This document shows, piece after piece, positions 15,941 through 24,686 of a DNA stretch of 64,000 bases (position 1 is its first letter; each line of letters opens with the position of its first letter). Position numbers and translations under genes: made by a program. This DNA comes from Azospirillum brasilense. Lineage in GTDB: Bacteria; Pseudomonadota; Alphaproteobacteria; Azospirillales; Azospirillaceae. The notes under the pieces are model-generated. The model was not told the origin of the DNA. It saw nothing but the letters and a program-made list of their open reading frames with translations, and did not search any database. The stretch is taken from the NCBI RefSeq assembly GCF_005222205.1, contig NZ_CP032348.1:186001-250000 (forward strand), given 5' to 3'.

Positions 15941-16695
15941 TCACCCCTCCGGCCGCTCCTTACCGCCTTTGGTCGCCTCGACCTTGAGGAACTCATCATC
16001 AATCGCCCGCACGAACCGGACGAAGCGCCGGAGGTCTTGCGGGTCGGTGTCGCCGTCGATGTCCTTGGCGTAGGCCAGCATGGCGGTCATGGGGATGGCG
16101 CCGACGCCCACCCCCACCGGACGATCCCCAGACAGGTCCGAGAAGGCCCGCCAGAACCGCCGCAGGCCGGGGTTCAGGTCCGGCGCATCGAGAAGGACAG
16201 GAGGGAACTCCTCGTCGTCCTCCATGCAGGCCCGGCCGATCTCCTCCGCCCGCCGGCCCCAGGTGAAGGTCCAGCGGGCGAACTCCCTTAGTTTCCCTCC
16301 GCGGCCTGATCGGCGGCGGCCTGGAAGTTGCCCTCGTCCAGGGCGATAACCAGCACCTTCGTGCGGAACGCCTTGTACTTCGGCTGGGCCAGCAGATCGC
16401 CGAGGCGCTTCTGATCCTCCGGCTTGGACAGGTCGACCTTGAAGGGCTCGCCGTCCACCGTGAAGCCGACGAACTCGGTCAGCAGTCCCTGAGCCAGCCA
16501 GTTCGCGTTGATCTTGGCCTGGATCTCCGCCGGGACCTCCTTCCAGGAGGCGTAGGGCTTCCACAGCCGCTCGCGCACCTTCTGCGCGCGGTCGGCGCCG
16601 GCGCTGCGGACGCAGATATGCGTGCCGCCGCCGAACTCGATCTTCTTGCCGTTCTCGTAGGTGGCGGGGTCCACGGCGAAATCGTTCAGATCCAT
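15941..16695 (-). CDS. tail assembly chaperone GT fusion (by -1 frameshift), about 251 aa
   Basis: The second open frame (LREFARWTFTWGRRAEEIGRACMEDDEEFPPVLLDAPDLN ... DEFLKVEATKGGKERPEG, 116 aa) has no good start of its own and overlaps the end of the G gene in the -1 frame. Reading G and then slipping at GGGAAAC (16291-16297) fuses the two into GT, as in lambda, where GT and G bind the tape measure and recruit tube subunits. The site is in phase and immediately precedes the G stop. An independent start at the internal ATG (MEDDEEF) is a weaker alternative. Confidence 0.8.
16288..16695 (-). CDS. tail assembly chaperone G, 135 aa
   Basis: Protein beginning MDLNDFAVDPATYENGKKIEFGGGTHICVRSAG, typical of lambda G-like tail assembly chaperones: a small beta-rich domain then helices, ending QAAADQAAEGN. 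The ATG at 16695 follows AAGGA. It lies between the tail tube and tape measure genes, the conserved place for G/GT. The abundant 135-aa form is made by normal termination at 16288; the longer GT form needs the frameshift. Confidence 0.85.
   Translation of the reverse strand: MDLNDFAVDPATYENGKKIEFGGGTHICVRSAGADRAQKVRERLWKPYASWKEVPAEIQAKINANWLAQGLLTEFVGFTVDGEPFKVDLSKPEDQKRLGDLLAQPKYKAFRTKVLVIALDEGNFQAAADQAAEGN
16291..16297 (-). promoter_or_regulatory. -1 programmed frameshift heptamer GGGAAAC
   Basis: On the minus strand the codons G GGA AAC end one codon before TAA (16288-16290). This is the X XXY YYZ form in the correct phase; slipping back one base gives GGG AAA and enters the T frame. Lambda uses GGGAAAG for the same purpose. 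Confidence 0.8.
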
Positions 16696-16824
16696 GATGA
16701 TGGTCCTTCTGTCGGAAAGGAATGAGGGGTGGGCGGGGTCCGACACCCCCGCCCATGCGCGCATGCGCTCCCCATCCCCGAAGGGATCGGGTCCTGTGTC
16801 GGCAGGGATAGGCAACCGCCCGGC

Positions 16825-18006
16825 TTACGGCCCGGCGAAACGATCGATCTGCATCGTGCAGCCGGTGACCGGATCGGGGTCGGCGCCCCACTCGAACCGC
16901 GCCATGATGTCCGAGTTCGCGCCGCCGGCCGTGATGGTGGACTTGCCCAGCACCACCACCGGATAGGTGACGATGTAGGTGTTGCCGGCGCCGTCGGTGA
17001 CGCGGTAGCTGACGTTGACCTCAGCCTCGGCCTTGTACTTGTCGTAGAGGGCGTAATCGCTGAAGTAGGCCTCCAGCGTGCCGTTCGCGGTCAGGGTGCC
17101 CTTGCGCATGCCCTGCGCCTTGGTGCCATCCACGGTCGAGGTGGAGACGGCGTACTGCGCCGCGGCGCCCTCCTTCTGGAAGGTCGAGTTCACAGACATG
17201 ATCTTCGCCGCCAGGGCACCGCCATCCAGGGCCACGGACTTGAGGTGGGTCACCACGCTCATGACCTTGTTCGTCGGCGCCGCGGTGAAGCCGGAGCCCA
17301 GCGCGGCGACCTGCTTTTCCTCGCTCCGGCAGAGAGCATCGAGCGTGCCGGAGAAGAAGTCGCCACGGGCCGCGTTGATCTGCCCGCCCGTAAAGTAGGT
17401 TCCGGGATAGGCGAAGCCCAGCGAAGCGCCTAGACGCTTCTGGATGGTGAAGCTGTTGAACGTCGTGCCGTTGCGCAGCATCGTGCCGGTGATGGTGACC
17501 GTGGCGCCGGCCGCCGCTGTGGTGGCGCCACCCTCCAGCGTCACCGTCGTCCCGGTCGCGGCGGTGACCCGCTTGAAGCCGTTGTTGGCCGGAGCCGTGG
17601 CGCCTGCGATCTTGATCCACTGCCCGACGGCGATGGTGGAGAACTTGCCGGCGGTGGCGCTCGACAGGCCGGTGGAGGTGAACGCGATGTCGGTGCCGGT
17701 GATGTTCAGCGCCGTCGACCAAGCACCATTGACCGCGCCGGCCCAGAGGTCATCGACGTTGCCGTAGCTGATGCCGAACTGGATGTTGCCGGAAGCGGAC
17801 ACGTCCTGCGTCACGGCGGCGGCGGCCTGCCCGTCGGACCGGATTTCCGGCGGGCGGGTGCGGTTCTTGCTCTCGGAGAAGCCCTCCGAATTCACGCGAA
17901 ATTTCTGATACGCACCCGTCGGCGACGTGCCCCAGGTCGTTTCCGCGGCGTAGGACAGCTCCAGATCGTTGCTGTCGGCGCCGGCCTGATAGCCGGTGGT
18001 CGGCAT
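16825..18006 (-). CDS. major tail tube protein, 393 aa
   Basis: A beta-rich protein with the phage tube signature (ELSYAAETTWGTSPTGAYQKFRVNSEGFSESKNRTRPPEIRSDGQ) and a C-terminal YFSDYALYDKYKAEAEVNVSYRVTDGAGNTYIVTYPVVVLGKSTITAGGANSDIMARFEW, as in Phage_tube_2 proteins. An extra small beta domain (about residues 103-175, Ala/Thr/Gly-rich) is inserted and may decorate the tube surface. It forms the stacked rings of the non-contractile tail. A ribosome site (GGAGAG) sits just after the terminator at 18025-18048. A GGGCGGGG/CCCCGCCC hairpin follows the gene near 16727-16754 and may lower expression of the chaperones relative to the tube. Confidence 0.85.
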   Translation of the reverse strand: MPTTGYQAGADSNDLELSYAAETTWGTSPTGAYQKFRVNSEGFSESKNRTRPPEIRSDGQAAAAVTQDVSASGNIQFGISYGNVDDLWAGAVNGAWSTALNITGTDIAFTSTGLSSATAGKFSTIAVGQWIKIAGATAPANNGFKRVTAATGTTVTLEGGATTAAAGATVTITGTMLRNGTTFNSFTIQKRLGASLGFAYPGTYFTGGQINAARGDFFSGTLDALCRSEEKQVAALGSGFTAAPTNKVMSVVTHLKSVALDGGALAAKIMSVNSTFQKEGAAAQYAVSTSTVDGTKAQGMRKGTLTANGTLEAYFSDYALYDKYKAEAEVNVSYRVTDGAGNTYIVTYPVVVLGKSTITAGGANSDIMARFEWGADPDPVTGCTMQIDRFAGP

Positions 18007-18024
18007 GGCCTTCTCTCCTCAAAG

Positions 18025-18048
18025 AAAAAGGCCCGCCGAAGCGAGCCC
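18025..18048 (-). terminator. intrinsic terminator with TTCG loop (minus strand)
   Basis: On the minus strand a 7-bp stem closes a TTCG tetraloop (18030-18048) and is followed by TTTTT (18025-18029). It lies between the tail terminator gene and the tail tube gene, inside what must be one late transcription unit. Confidence 0.85.
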
Positions 18049-18073
18049 GTTGGGATTGATGCGCGGCAGCCGT

Positions 18074-18499
18074 CTACGGACTGCCGATGGACTGGTACCG
18101 GTAGCCGATGCCGAAGCTGACGCCCCACCAGGCGCTCTGCATGCCCTCCGGGGCGCGCTCTCCGGACTGGCCGGCCAGTCGGTTGCGGCACTCGACGCCG
18201 TCGAACTCCTGCCCCTGGAAGATCGCTGCCGCCGCTTCGGCCAGGGCGTCCGCCAGATCCGGACCGTCGCCAGCCGGGATGTAGACGTCGACCATGAAGG
18301 CGCCGACCTCATCCCACAGCGAGTTCTCGGCATCGCCGATATCCGCGCGATCGATAGCCGCCCCGGGGAAACGGATGTCAATCCAGGGCCGCCCCTGCGG
18401 GTCGAAGCTCCGGTTCGGTTCCCGGATCGTGGCGTCGACCGGGTCCCACAGGGCGGTGAGCCGGCCGCGCACGGCGGTCTTCACGGCCAAGCTGCTCAT
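18074..18499 (-). CDS. phage tail terminator protein (DUF4128-type), 141 aa
   Basis: MSSLAVKTAVRGRLTALWDPVDATIREPNRSFDPQGRPWIDIRFPG ... WGVSFGIGYRYQ fits the DUF4128 family, now regarded as tail terminators, which cap the tail and join it to the head. It overlaps the preceding gene by 4 bp (translation coupling) and precedes the tail tube gene, the standard order of terminator then tube. Confidence 0.75.
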   Translation of the reverse strand: MSSLAVKTAVRGRLTALWDPVDATIREPNRSFDPQGRPWIDIRFPGAAIDRADIGDAENSLWDEVGAFMVDVYIPAGDGPDLADALAEAAAAIFQGQEFDGVECRNRLAGQSGERAPEGMQSAWWGVSFGIGYRYQSIGSP

Positions 18500-19131
18500 C
18501 GGCGGCTCCTCGTGCCCTTGGGCGACAGCTCGATGTAGGGAAAGCTGGAAGCGCGCTGCTTACCGGCTTCGGTCGGGCGGTGCTTGCCGGCCTCGTGTCC
18601 GACGAAATGCCGGTAGCCGAACCGGACATTGACGATGTTGCCGAAGCGGGCGCGCACGATCTCCGACGTGACCTCATAGATCCCATCGGGCGCCTGATTG
18701 GACCATCCCTGCTCCAGCCGCCGCGAGTAGGGCAGCAGGTTCACGAAGGTCGCCACATCATCGACACCGACGGTCACGCCCCATTCGACCTGCTCGCCGT
18801 TGATGAGCAGCCGATGGCTGTCCGCATACTGGCCGGTGTCGATCGGGGAATGCCGGGCCAGGGTGTCCGCCGTGAACTCCACGGCCGCCTGATGGACGGC
18901 GAACAGGTGGACCACGACGCCGCCGGCCTTCACGCTCTCCACCGGCGCGCCGCGGCGCCCGTCCACGATGGTGACGCTCTCGACGGGATGGCCCAGCGCG
19001 CGGGTGTTGATGGCTGAGGCCTCGGCATGCGCTTCACGGGCCGCCTGCACCAGCATCTGACGACGGGTCTCGCCGAGGAGGCGGGATTTGGCGAGATCAA
19101 CCTGGGCTCGGAAGGACTGGAGACGCGCCAT
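18496..19131 (-). CDS. tail completion/neck protein, HK97 gp10-type, 211 aa
   Basis: The sequence has a helical N-terminus (MARLQSFRAQVDLAKSRLLGETRRQMLVQAAREAHAEASAI) and a central PIDTGQYADSHRLLINGEQVEWG, recalling the (S)P.DTG.Y..S.. block of HK97 gp10-like proteins, then VTVGVDDVATFVNLLPYSRRLEQGWS. These proteins act at the head-tail joint. It lies between the head-tail joining gene and the tail terminator, as expected. Confidence 0.7.
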   Translation of the reverse strand: MARLQSFRAQVDLAKSRLLGETRRQMLVQAAREAHAEASAINTRALGHPVESVTIVDGRRGAPVESVKAGGVVVHLFAVHQAAVEFTADTLARHSPIDTGQYADSHRLLINGEQVEWGVTVGVDDVATFVNLLPYSRRLEQGWSNQAPDGIYEVTSEIVRARFGNIVNVRFGYRHFVGHEAGKHRPTEAGKQRASSFPYIELSPKGTRSRR

Positions 19132-19134
19132 GGG

Positions 19135-19980
19135 CTACCCCCTAACCTGAAGCTCCCAGGCCGCCACAGCCGATCCGGCATAGTGGGCCTTGGTTTGGAT
19201 GACGTTGTAGGTCCGCCCTTCGGCCTCGATGGCGGCCCCCGGCTTCGGCCCGGTGGGCAATCCGACGGCGGCGAAGGCGGCTTGCAGGATGACCATGCGG
19301 CGGTCGCCGACCAGCACGGCGTCCTTGATATCGGACGCCTCATAATCGGCCATGGCGCCGGTCAGCGTGTAGCCGGCGGCAGACGGCTGGGTGATCGTAA
19401 CCGAGGCGCCGGCCGCCACCGGAGCGGCGAGCGGCGGGCTGATCGGGATGTTGTTGAAGGACTTCGCCGCGCTCGGGGCGATCACGGTGCCGACCGTGTA
19501 GGCGGCACCCCCGATGGTGAGGACATCGCCCGGCTGGAGCTTGCCGGTGACGTTGATGTGCTGACTCTGGATGCTGATGGAGGCAGCGCCTGCCGCAGCC
19601 GCCGTGACGGTGCTCCACGGCCCGCCCTGGACGCCTCCGGAAGCCGCAGCAGATCGGTAGACCACCGGCAGCCCCCAGGCCACATCCAGGCCCCACATCA
19701 GTCCGTCGGCGTCGCGCTGGACCGGCTGCACCGCCTGCACAGTGAAGGTGTCGGCACCAACGGTCAGGACGGCGCCGATCTCCGGGGCCGGCACCTCTGC
19801 GCGACGGACATGGAACTGGACCCGCTCCAGCATGACCATCACCGGACCGACGGCGACGGCCTGCCCGCCACCTTGCCGGATCGCCCGGCACGGGGCCGGG
19901 GCGCCGGCGGTGGGCGCGTAGGTGGCCGGCTTGCCGCGGAGCTGGAACAGCGTGCGGATGTGGGGGGTGAAGTCCATCAC
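19135..19980 (-). CDS. head-tail joining protein, 281 aa
   Basis: N-terminal residues about 1-95 and the last 50 (SDIKDAVLVGDRRMVILQAAFAAVGLPTGPKPGAAIEAEGRTYNVIQTKAHYAGSAVAAWELQVRG) look like the small beta-barrel of phage head-tail joining proteins. Two Gly/Ala/Ser-rich repeats of a beta element (PGDVLTIGGAAYTVGTV) lie between, making it longer than the usual 100-150 aa. Function is inferred from position after the capsid gene and before tail completion genes. Confidence 0.55.
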   Translation of the reverse strand: MMDFTPHIRTLFQLRGKPATYAPTAGAPAPCRAIRQGGGQAVAVGPVMVMLERVQFHVRRAEVPAPEIGAVLTVGADTFTVQAVQPVQRDADGLMWGLDVAWGLPVVYRSAAASGGVQGGPWSTVTAAAAGAASISIQSQHINVTGKLQPGDVLTIGGAAYTVGTVIAPSAAKSFNNIPISPPLAAPVAAGASVTITQPSAAGYTLTGAMADYEASDIKDAVLVGDRRMVILQAAFAAVGLPTGPKPGAAIEAEGRTYNVIQTKAHYAGSAVAAWELQVRG

Positions 19981-20061
19981 ATGCCCTTCAGGTAAGAGGC
20001 GCCGTTGGGCGTCATTTCGTTCCCCCGCCTGTTACCCACGGCGACAATCTCGGAGGAAGCC

Positions 20062-20352
20062 ATGCCCAACGCGAATGTGGATTCGACGGTCAACGAAGTT
20101 CTCCGGGACGGGAAACCGCGCTCGTTCACGCTCCCGGCCGACAGCTTCAACGCGGACCGGTCCGGCGGGCTGGCACCGTTCCTCCGCTCGCTCACCGACC
20201 GAGGCCTCAGCGTCGAAATCCACGGCTCCACGGCAGCCCTGGCGGACGCCAACATCTACCCCGGCACCGCGGTCGAAGGCTGCTCGATCTACGAAGGTGA
20301 CAGCGGCGAAGCTGGTCGCATGCTGCGGTTCAAGCTCGAGCCCGCCAAGTAG
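20062..20352 (+). CDS. hypothetical plus-strand moron, 96 aa
   Basis: The gene is on the strand opposite the structural genes, between capsid and head-tail joining. GGAGGAA stands 7 bp before the ATG at 20062; an upstream start at 20005 lacks one. The protein is soluble, with no membrane segment, and reads as a small alpha/beta fold (VNEVLRDGKPRSFTLPADSFNADRSGGLAPFLRSLTDRGLSVEIHG). I do not recognise it. Orientation and independent ribosome site mark it as a moron, probably expressed in the lysogen. Confidence 0.6.
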   Translation: MPNANVDSTVNEVLRDGKPRSFTLPADSFNADRSGGLAPFLRSLTDRGLSVEIHGSTAALADANIYPGTAVEGCSIYEGDSGEAGRMLRFKLEPAK

Positions 20353-20415
20353 GCCCCAGACGCGCGAAAGGCCGCCCGGAAGCGGCCCCTCGCGATTTCG
20401 GTCAGGCGGTCAGGA

Positions 20416-21429
20416 TCAGGTGCGCTTGCCCTGGCGGAGCACCTTCGGACGGGTGCAGACGAACATCGGGTTCGCTTCCATCTCGATGGTCACGAACTCG
20501 TTGCGCTTGGTGTCCGGGATGACCCGATAATAGGTCTCCAGGCCCGGCGTATTCACCAGATCGAAGGTGTCCGGCGGGGAGCCGTACTGCTCGAACAGGC
20601 CGTCGATGCCCATCGGGTAGAGGTGGCACTTGTCGGTGTTCACGCCGACGCCGGAACCGCCACGGTAGCGGCGCCAGCGGATGCCGCCCCAGTCGAACAC
20701 ATCCATCGGGCGACCGGCCAGCTCGTTGGCCTTGGCGGCGTACAGATAGGTTTCGATCACGTCCGGGTGGTTGGTCAGGTCGCGGAAAAAGGCCGATCCG
20801 CAAACCGCCTCGATGACCACCGAGCCGGGGACGAGACCGCCGACGTCGTCCTCGATGCTCTCGATCACCGCCATGCACTTCTTGCGGAGCGCGCCCTTGG
20901 CCGGGGTGGCGTTGTCGAGATCGAAGTCGATCTCGGCGGCGGCGGTGATGCCGAACTCCTGATACCAGTCGTAGATGAGGGTCGTGCCGTCGGTGTCCAG
21001 CACCTTGCCCTGAAGGGCGTTCAGCATGTGGTACTCGAAGGTCAGCTCGGCATCGTTGCGGAGCTTCAGAGCCCGGCGAGCCACCTCGCCCTGAACCTGC
21101 ATCAGCTCCGTCTCGGAGCCGAAGGCGCGGATGCCGGCGACCTCGGACGCCCAGATGGTGTCCTCCTTCTTCAGGTGGCAGGTGCGGAAGTCGCGGATGG
21201 TGCGGGCATCGCCCTTGCCCTGCGTGCCCGGCGCTCCACGCTCGGAAAACGGGATCAGCGACAGCACGCCTGCGCGGCTTTCGATGGCGAACTGACGGGT
21301 GCGGATGCCGCGGAAGGTGAACAGGCCCAGCGAGCGGATGAGGCCCGGCTTGTAGGGGATGTCCTCCAGGCCGCGCGTCAGCTCCAGCATGCTGAAGGCG
21401 TTGCCGCTGAAAACGTCCATGGTTGCCAT
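20416..21429 (-). CDS. major capsid protein, lambda gpE family, 337 aa
   Basis: The sequence MDVFSGNAFSMLELTRGLEDIPYKPGLIRSLGLFTFRGIRTRQFAIESRAGVLSLIPFSERGAP is typical of gpE-type capsid proteins (HK97 fold), as is the C-terminal DTFDLVNTPGLETYYRVIPDTKRNEFVTIEMEANPMFVCTRPKVL. Length matches lambda gpE (341 aa). AGGAG precedes the ATG at 21429. It assembles the icosahedral head, stabilised by the decoration protein encoded just upstream in the operon. Confidence 0.93.
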   Translation of the reverse strand: MATMDVFSGNAFSMLELTRGLEDIPYKPGLIRSLGLFTFRGIRTRQFAIESRAGVLSLIPFSERGAPGTQGKGDARTIRDFRTCHLKKEDTIWASEVAGIRAFGSETELMQVQGEVARRALKLRNDAELTFEYHMLNALQGKVLDTDGTTLIYDWYQEFGITAAAEIDFDLDNATPAKGALRKKCMAVIESIEDDVGGLVPGSVVIEAVCGSAFFRDLTNHPDVIETYLYAAKANELAGRPMDVFDWGGIRWRRYRGGSGVGVNTDKCHLYPMGIDGLFEQYGSPPDTFDLVNTPGLETYYRVIPDTKRNEFVTIEMEANPMFVCTRPKVLRQGKRT

Positions 21430-21459
21430 GGCGACGATACTCCTTGGTCAGCCCAACGG

Positions 21460-21831
21460 TCAGCGGGCGATGATGGAAAGGGCGGCGAGATCGGCGAGAC
21501 CGGCCGCGATGCCGGTGGCGTCCACGCCCGCGGCCCAGACCAGCTCGGCCTTGTTCACGGTGGCGTGGCGGGCCGTGACGACGGCCTTCACGTCACCGTC
21601 GGTGGTGTCGCGCTCCTCCCAGAGGATGGCGGCGGCCGTTTCGGAGCCATCGGTCCCAGCATTGTCGTAGGGGACGTACTTGCCGTTCGCCGTCAGCTTG
21701 GCGAGCACGGTGCCGGTGCGGACCACGCCATTGCCAGAGGCGAGGGTCGCGACCTCGCGGCTGATGTCGCCGTTGCCCTCGCAGATGAGGTAGCCGCCGG
21801 CGTGGGGCAGGTTTTCGGTAAGCGTTGCCAT
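21460..21831 (-). CDS. head decoration protein, lambda gpD family, 123 aa
   Basis: Residues 9-35 (PHAGGYLICEGNGDISREVATLASGNG) and TGTVLAKLTANGKYVPYDNAGTDGSETAAAILWEE match the HDPD family of trimeric decoration proteins that bind the expanded capsid and stabilise it against DNA pressure. Length (123 aa) is close to gpD (110 aa). It sits between the head protease and capsid genes as in lambda. Confidence 0.9.
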   Translation of the reverse strand: MATLTENLPHAGGYLICEGNGDISREVATLASGNGVVRTGTVLAKLTANGKYVPYDNAGTDGSETAAAILWEERDTTDGDVKAVVTARHATVNKAELVWAAGVDATGIAAGLADLAALSIIAR

Positions 21832-21855
21832 TGGCTGGCTCTCCTGGTGCGAGGG

Positions 21856-22944
21856 TTACTTCTTGAGCTTGGCGACCGCGGCGCTCCAGCCGGAGGAGAC
21901 CGGCGCGAGCGGCTGGCGCGTCGTGTCGGTCACGATGGCCTCGTCCCGCGCCGCCGCCGCGTCGGTCGCCATGTTGCGGGCGACCTGCATGTCGCCGCCG
22001 GTCGCCACGAACTGCACGAGGCTGTTCTTCATGTTCGGCACCCGCAGCGTGTCGCAGGCGGCGGCGATGTCCTTGGCGTGGGACAGGGCGGCGTTCACCG
22101 CCTTCATCGTCGCCTTGGACTTCAGGAAGCCAGCGGTCAGCGTGGCGAAGCCGGCGGTGGCGCAGGCCTCGGCGATGGCGACCGGATCGGCCGGCGCGTC
22201 GGCTTCGGCGGGGGGTGTCACGACGGTCTTGTCGTCGGTCGGCGTGTTCTCTTCCGGCAAGGGGGCCTCCATGGTTGGGCGGGTGGGAGCGGCGGCGGTC
22301 GCCGCCAGGGAGGCGCGGGCTCCCCAGCCGCGCGATTTCGCGAGAGCCACAATGTGTTCCGGCGCGCGGGCGTAGGCGCGGACATGGGCGAAGGCGACCG
22401 GCTCCGGGGTGTCGACGCCGTCGGCCTCGGCCGCGTCGGCGAACCCCTGGGCGACGGCCTCGGCCGGACCAAGCCACGTCTCGGCGCGCATCATCTCGCG
22501 CACCTCCTCGGGGCTCTTGCCGCAGCGGTCGGCGTAGACCTGGGCGTAGGTGCCGCCCATGGTATCCAGCGCGCTCGCCACGCGGCGGTGGTCGTCGCAG
22601 GTCCCCCAACTGCCGGCGGACGGGTCATGGATCATCAGCAGGGCGCCGGGGCGCATGGTGACGGTGTCGCCGGACATGACGAAGAGGCTCGCGGCACTGG
22701 CGGCCCAGCCCTCAACCACCATGTTCACCTTGCCCTTGTGGGCGGCGAACACCGCATGGATCGCAGCACCCTCGGTGGCGACACCGCCGCCGCTGTTGAC
22801 GCGCACCGTCACGTCGGTGTTGCGTCCGACCTGGGCCAGGGCGTTGATGACGTCGGCCTGGGAAAAGACGTCGTCATCCCACCACGGATCGCCGCCGACC
22901 GTGCCGGTCAGCACGATCTCGTTGCCTCGTACGATCGTGCTCAC
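21856..22944 (-). CDS. ClpP-like head maturation protease with C-terminal scaffold, 362 aa
   Basis: Residues 1-200 are a ClpP/crotonase-fold serine protease: GDPWWDDDVFSQADVINAL, the oxyanion region VNSGGGVATEGAAIHAV, nucleophile Ser83 in GWAASAASL and His106 in LLMIHDPSAG. The C-terminal part (about 215-362) is Ala/Asp-rich and helical, as expected for a built-in scaffold like lambda C/Nu3. It should cleave the scaffold and prohead proteins during maturation. The start is GTG at 22944, overlapping the portal stop (GTGA). Confidence 0.88.
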   Translation of the reverse strand: MSTIVRGNEIVLTGTVGGDPWWDDDVFSQADVINALAQVGRNTDVTVRVNSGGGVATEGAAIHAVFAAHKGKVNMVVEGWAASAASLFVMSGDTVTMRPGALLMIHDPSAGSWGTCDDHRRVASALDTMGGTYAQVYADRCGKSPEEVREMMRAETWLGPAEAVAQGFADAAEADGVDTPEPVAFAHVRAYARAPEHIVALAKSRGWGARASLAATAAAPTRPTMEAPLPEENTPTDDKTVVTPPAEADAPADPVAIAEACATAGFATLTAGFLKSKATMKAVNAALSHAKDIAAACDTLRVPNMKNSLVQFVATGGDMQVARNMATDAAAARDEAIVTDTTRQPLAPVSSGWSAAVAKLKK

Positions 22945-24467
22945 GATCCGGTCTCCTCGTCTTCGGGGTTGGCCTGCGGGGTGGCTGGTGGAGGCGCCGC
23001 CGCAGCAGGGACGATCCCCTTCGCCCGCTCCCGCTCGGCGTCGGCGGCCCGCTGATCGTCGATCACCTCGGCGTCGTCACCTCGGCGGGCGATGGTGCTG
23101 GAGCGGGAGTCCAGGCCGCCGGCAATCGCCTTCAGCTTGGCCTCCACGTCCTGCACCGGCTGGAGGTATTCCCAATCCTGCGGCTGCCATTCGACGCGCT
23201 TCAGGTCGGCCTCGGTGACCGACTTCGGTACCCGGAGCGCACCGCTCGCCACAGCGGCTTCAATCCAGCGGTTCCAGATCGGCCGGCAGAACTGGAAGGC
23301 GACCATCTGGTGTTGGAGCTGGGCCACCGTCCGCTTCATGGTGTTGAAGGCGGCCCGGAAGGTGCGGTCGTTGGTCTTCTCCCAATCGCCCGACAGCTCC
23401 TCATAGACCAGATCCAGGCCGGCAGCGGTGGTGCGAAGCGCGGTGCGTTCGAACACCTCGTCCTGCCCGGCCGTTTCCTGCCACTGCGTGAAGGTGACGT
23501 CCTCGCCGGGATTCAGATACTGCATGGTGCCGGGCTCCAGTCCGACCGCCGGCAGTTCGCCGAACTCTTCGGCCACCTGCCCCCACATCTCGGCGATCTT
23601 CTTGGCGTCCATCTCCTCGGTGACGGCGCGCTTCACGAAGCCGACCAGCGAGGCCAGCATCTGCTTTCGGAGCAGCGCCGCATCCCGCCACTGCCCGAGT
23701 TGGTGCAGCGTCGTGATGGCCGACGCCAGCCAGGGCAGACCACGGAGCTGGTTCGGCGGAGCGAAACGCATGTGGCAGACATCGGCGGCATCCACCCGCG
23801 TCTTTTCCCAGCCGTTCACATCCATGACCACACCGGCATCGCCGGGGTTCGCCCGGTACATCCAGTAGGCAACCCGGCGGCTGAGTCCATCGCGCTCGAT
23901 GCCCTGAACGACCTGCCGCCCCTCGTTCGGGACGGAGTAGTCCAGCGGCACCTGCTCGGCCGGGATCAGCTGCACCTGGAGCGGCACCGGGAGCCCATCG
24001 GTGGAGCGGCGGGCGCGGATCCGGGCGAATTCTTCACCGGTTGTCGCCGTCTCCAGCACCGCCTGCGTCTGGAGACCGTAGATGTCGAAGGCGCCGTCGG
24101 CATCGGCATAGTCCGACCACTCGGCCCACAGCCGGTGGATCGCATCCCGGACCCGCTTGTTCGTGCACAGCGACCGCGGCTTGATGCCGGTGCCGATGAT
24201 GTGCGTGCCGTAGAGGCTGACGCCGCGCTTGGCGTGTGGGTTGTTCCGCCGCATGTCGCGCGCCCGGCGGATCAGCTCCGGCCCCTCGGCCGCGACGATG
24301 GCGTTGGGGCCGGAGCTGGACGGGCGCCAGCCGCCCATGCGGCGACCGGTGGACGCGCCCTGGTAGGCGGTGGTTGCCGGCGGCGACAGCGGCCCGGCGT
24401 CCATGCGGACATCCGGGAGGTATTCCCCGGTCGCTTTGTTCCGGAGACGGATCTTGGCGGTTCGCAT
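22941..24467 (-). CDS. portal protein, lambda gpB family, 508 aa
   Basis: Contains the lambda-family portal blocks: ARDMRRNNPHAKRGVSLYGTHIIGTGIKPRS, the LQTQAVLETATTGEEFARIRARRS region, VQLIPAEQVPLDYSVPNEGRQVVQGIERD and ANDR-like EKTNDRTFRAAFNTMKRTVAQLQHQMVAFQFCRPIW. Portals form the dodecameric ring through which DNA enters and leaves the head. It overlaps the protease gene by 4 bp and follows the gpW-like gene by 2 bp. Confidence 0.92.
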   Translation of the reverse strand: MRTAKIRLRNKATGEYLPDVRMDAGPLSPPATTAYQGASTGRRMGGWRPSSSGPNAIVAAEGPELIRRARDMRRNNPHAKRGVSLYGTHIIGTGIKPRSLCTNKRVRDAIHRLWAEWSDYADADGAFDIYGLQTQAVLETATTGEEFARIRARRSTDGLPVPLQVQLIPAEQVPLDYSVPNEGRQVVQGIERDGLSRRVAYWMYRANPGDAGVVMDVNGWEKTRVDAADVCHMRFAPPNQLRGLPWLASAITTLHQLGQWRDAALLRKQMLASLVGFVKRAVTEEMDAKKIAEMWGQVAEEFGELPAVGLEPGTMQYLNPGEDVTFTQWQETAGQDEVFERTALRTTAAGLDLVYEELSGDWEKTNDRTFRAAFNTMKRTVAQLQHQMVAFQFCRPIWNRWIEAAVASGALRVPKSVTEADLKRVEWQPQDWEYLQPVQDVEAKLKAIAGGLDSRSSTIARRGDDAEVIDDQRAADAERERAKGIVPAAAAPPPATPQANPEDEETGS

Positions 24468-24469
24468 GG

Positions 24470-24685
24470 TCAGTATCCCGAGCGGGGCGTGACGCGGACG
24501 GCGCGGTAAGTCCGGCGGCTGGGCTGGGCCGCGGCGGCCACCTCGCTCTCCATCATCGCCAGCGTGTCGCGCATGTCCTTCAGTGACCGGTAGGTCGTGC
24601 GGGAGCCGTCGCTGTACTGGACATCCTGCGCCCCGGTGGCGATGGCCGCCTTCAAGGTGTCGACATCGTCTTGCGTCCAGGCCAT
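24470..24685 (-). CDS. head-tail connector, gpW family, 71 aa
   Basis: A 71-residue protein, MAWTQDDVDTLKAAIATGAQDVQYSDGSRTTYRSLKDMRDTLAMMESEV then a basic tail ending YRAVRVTPRSGY. This is the size, helix-hairpin-helix pattern and C-terminal basic tail of lambda gpW (68 aa), which seals the portal after packaging and allows tail joining. It lies between terminase and portal exactly as W does in lambda. Confidence 0.85.
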   Translation of the reverse strand: MAWTQDDVDTLKAAIATGAQDVQYSDGSRTTYRSLKDMRDTLAMMESEVAAAAQPSRRTYRAVRVTPRSGY

Positions 24686-24686
24686 G

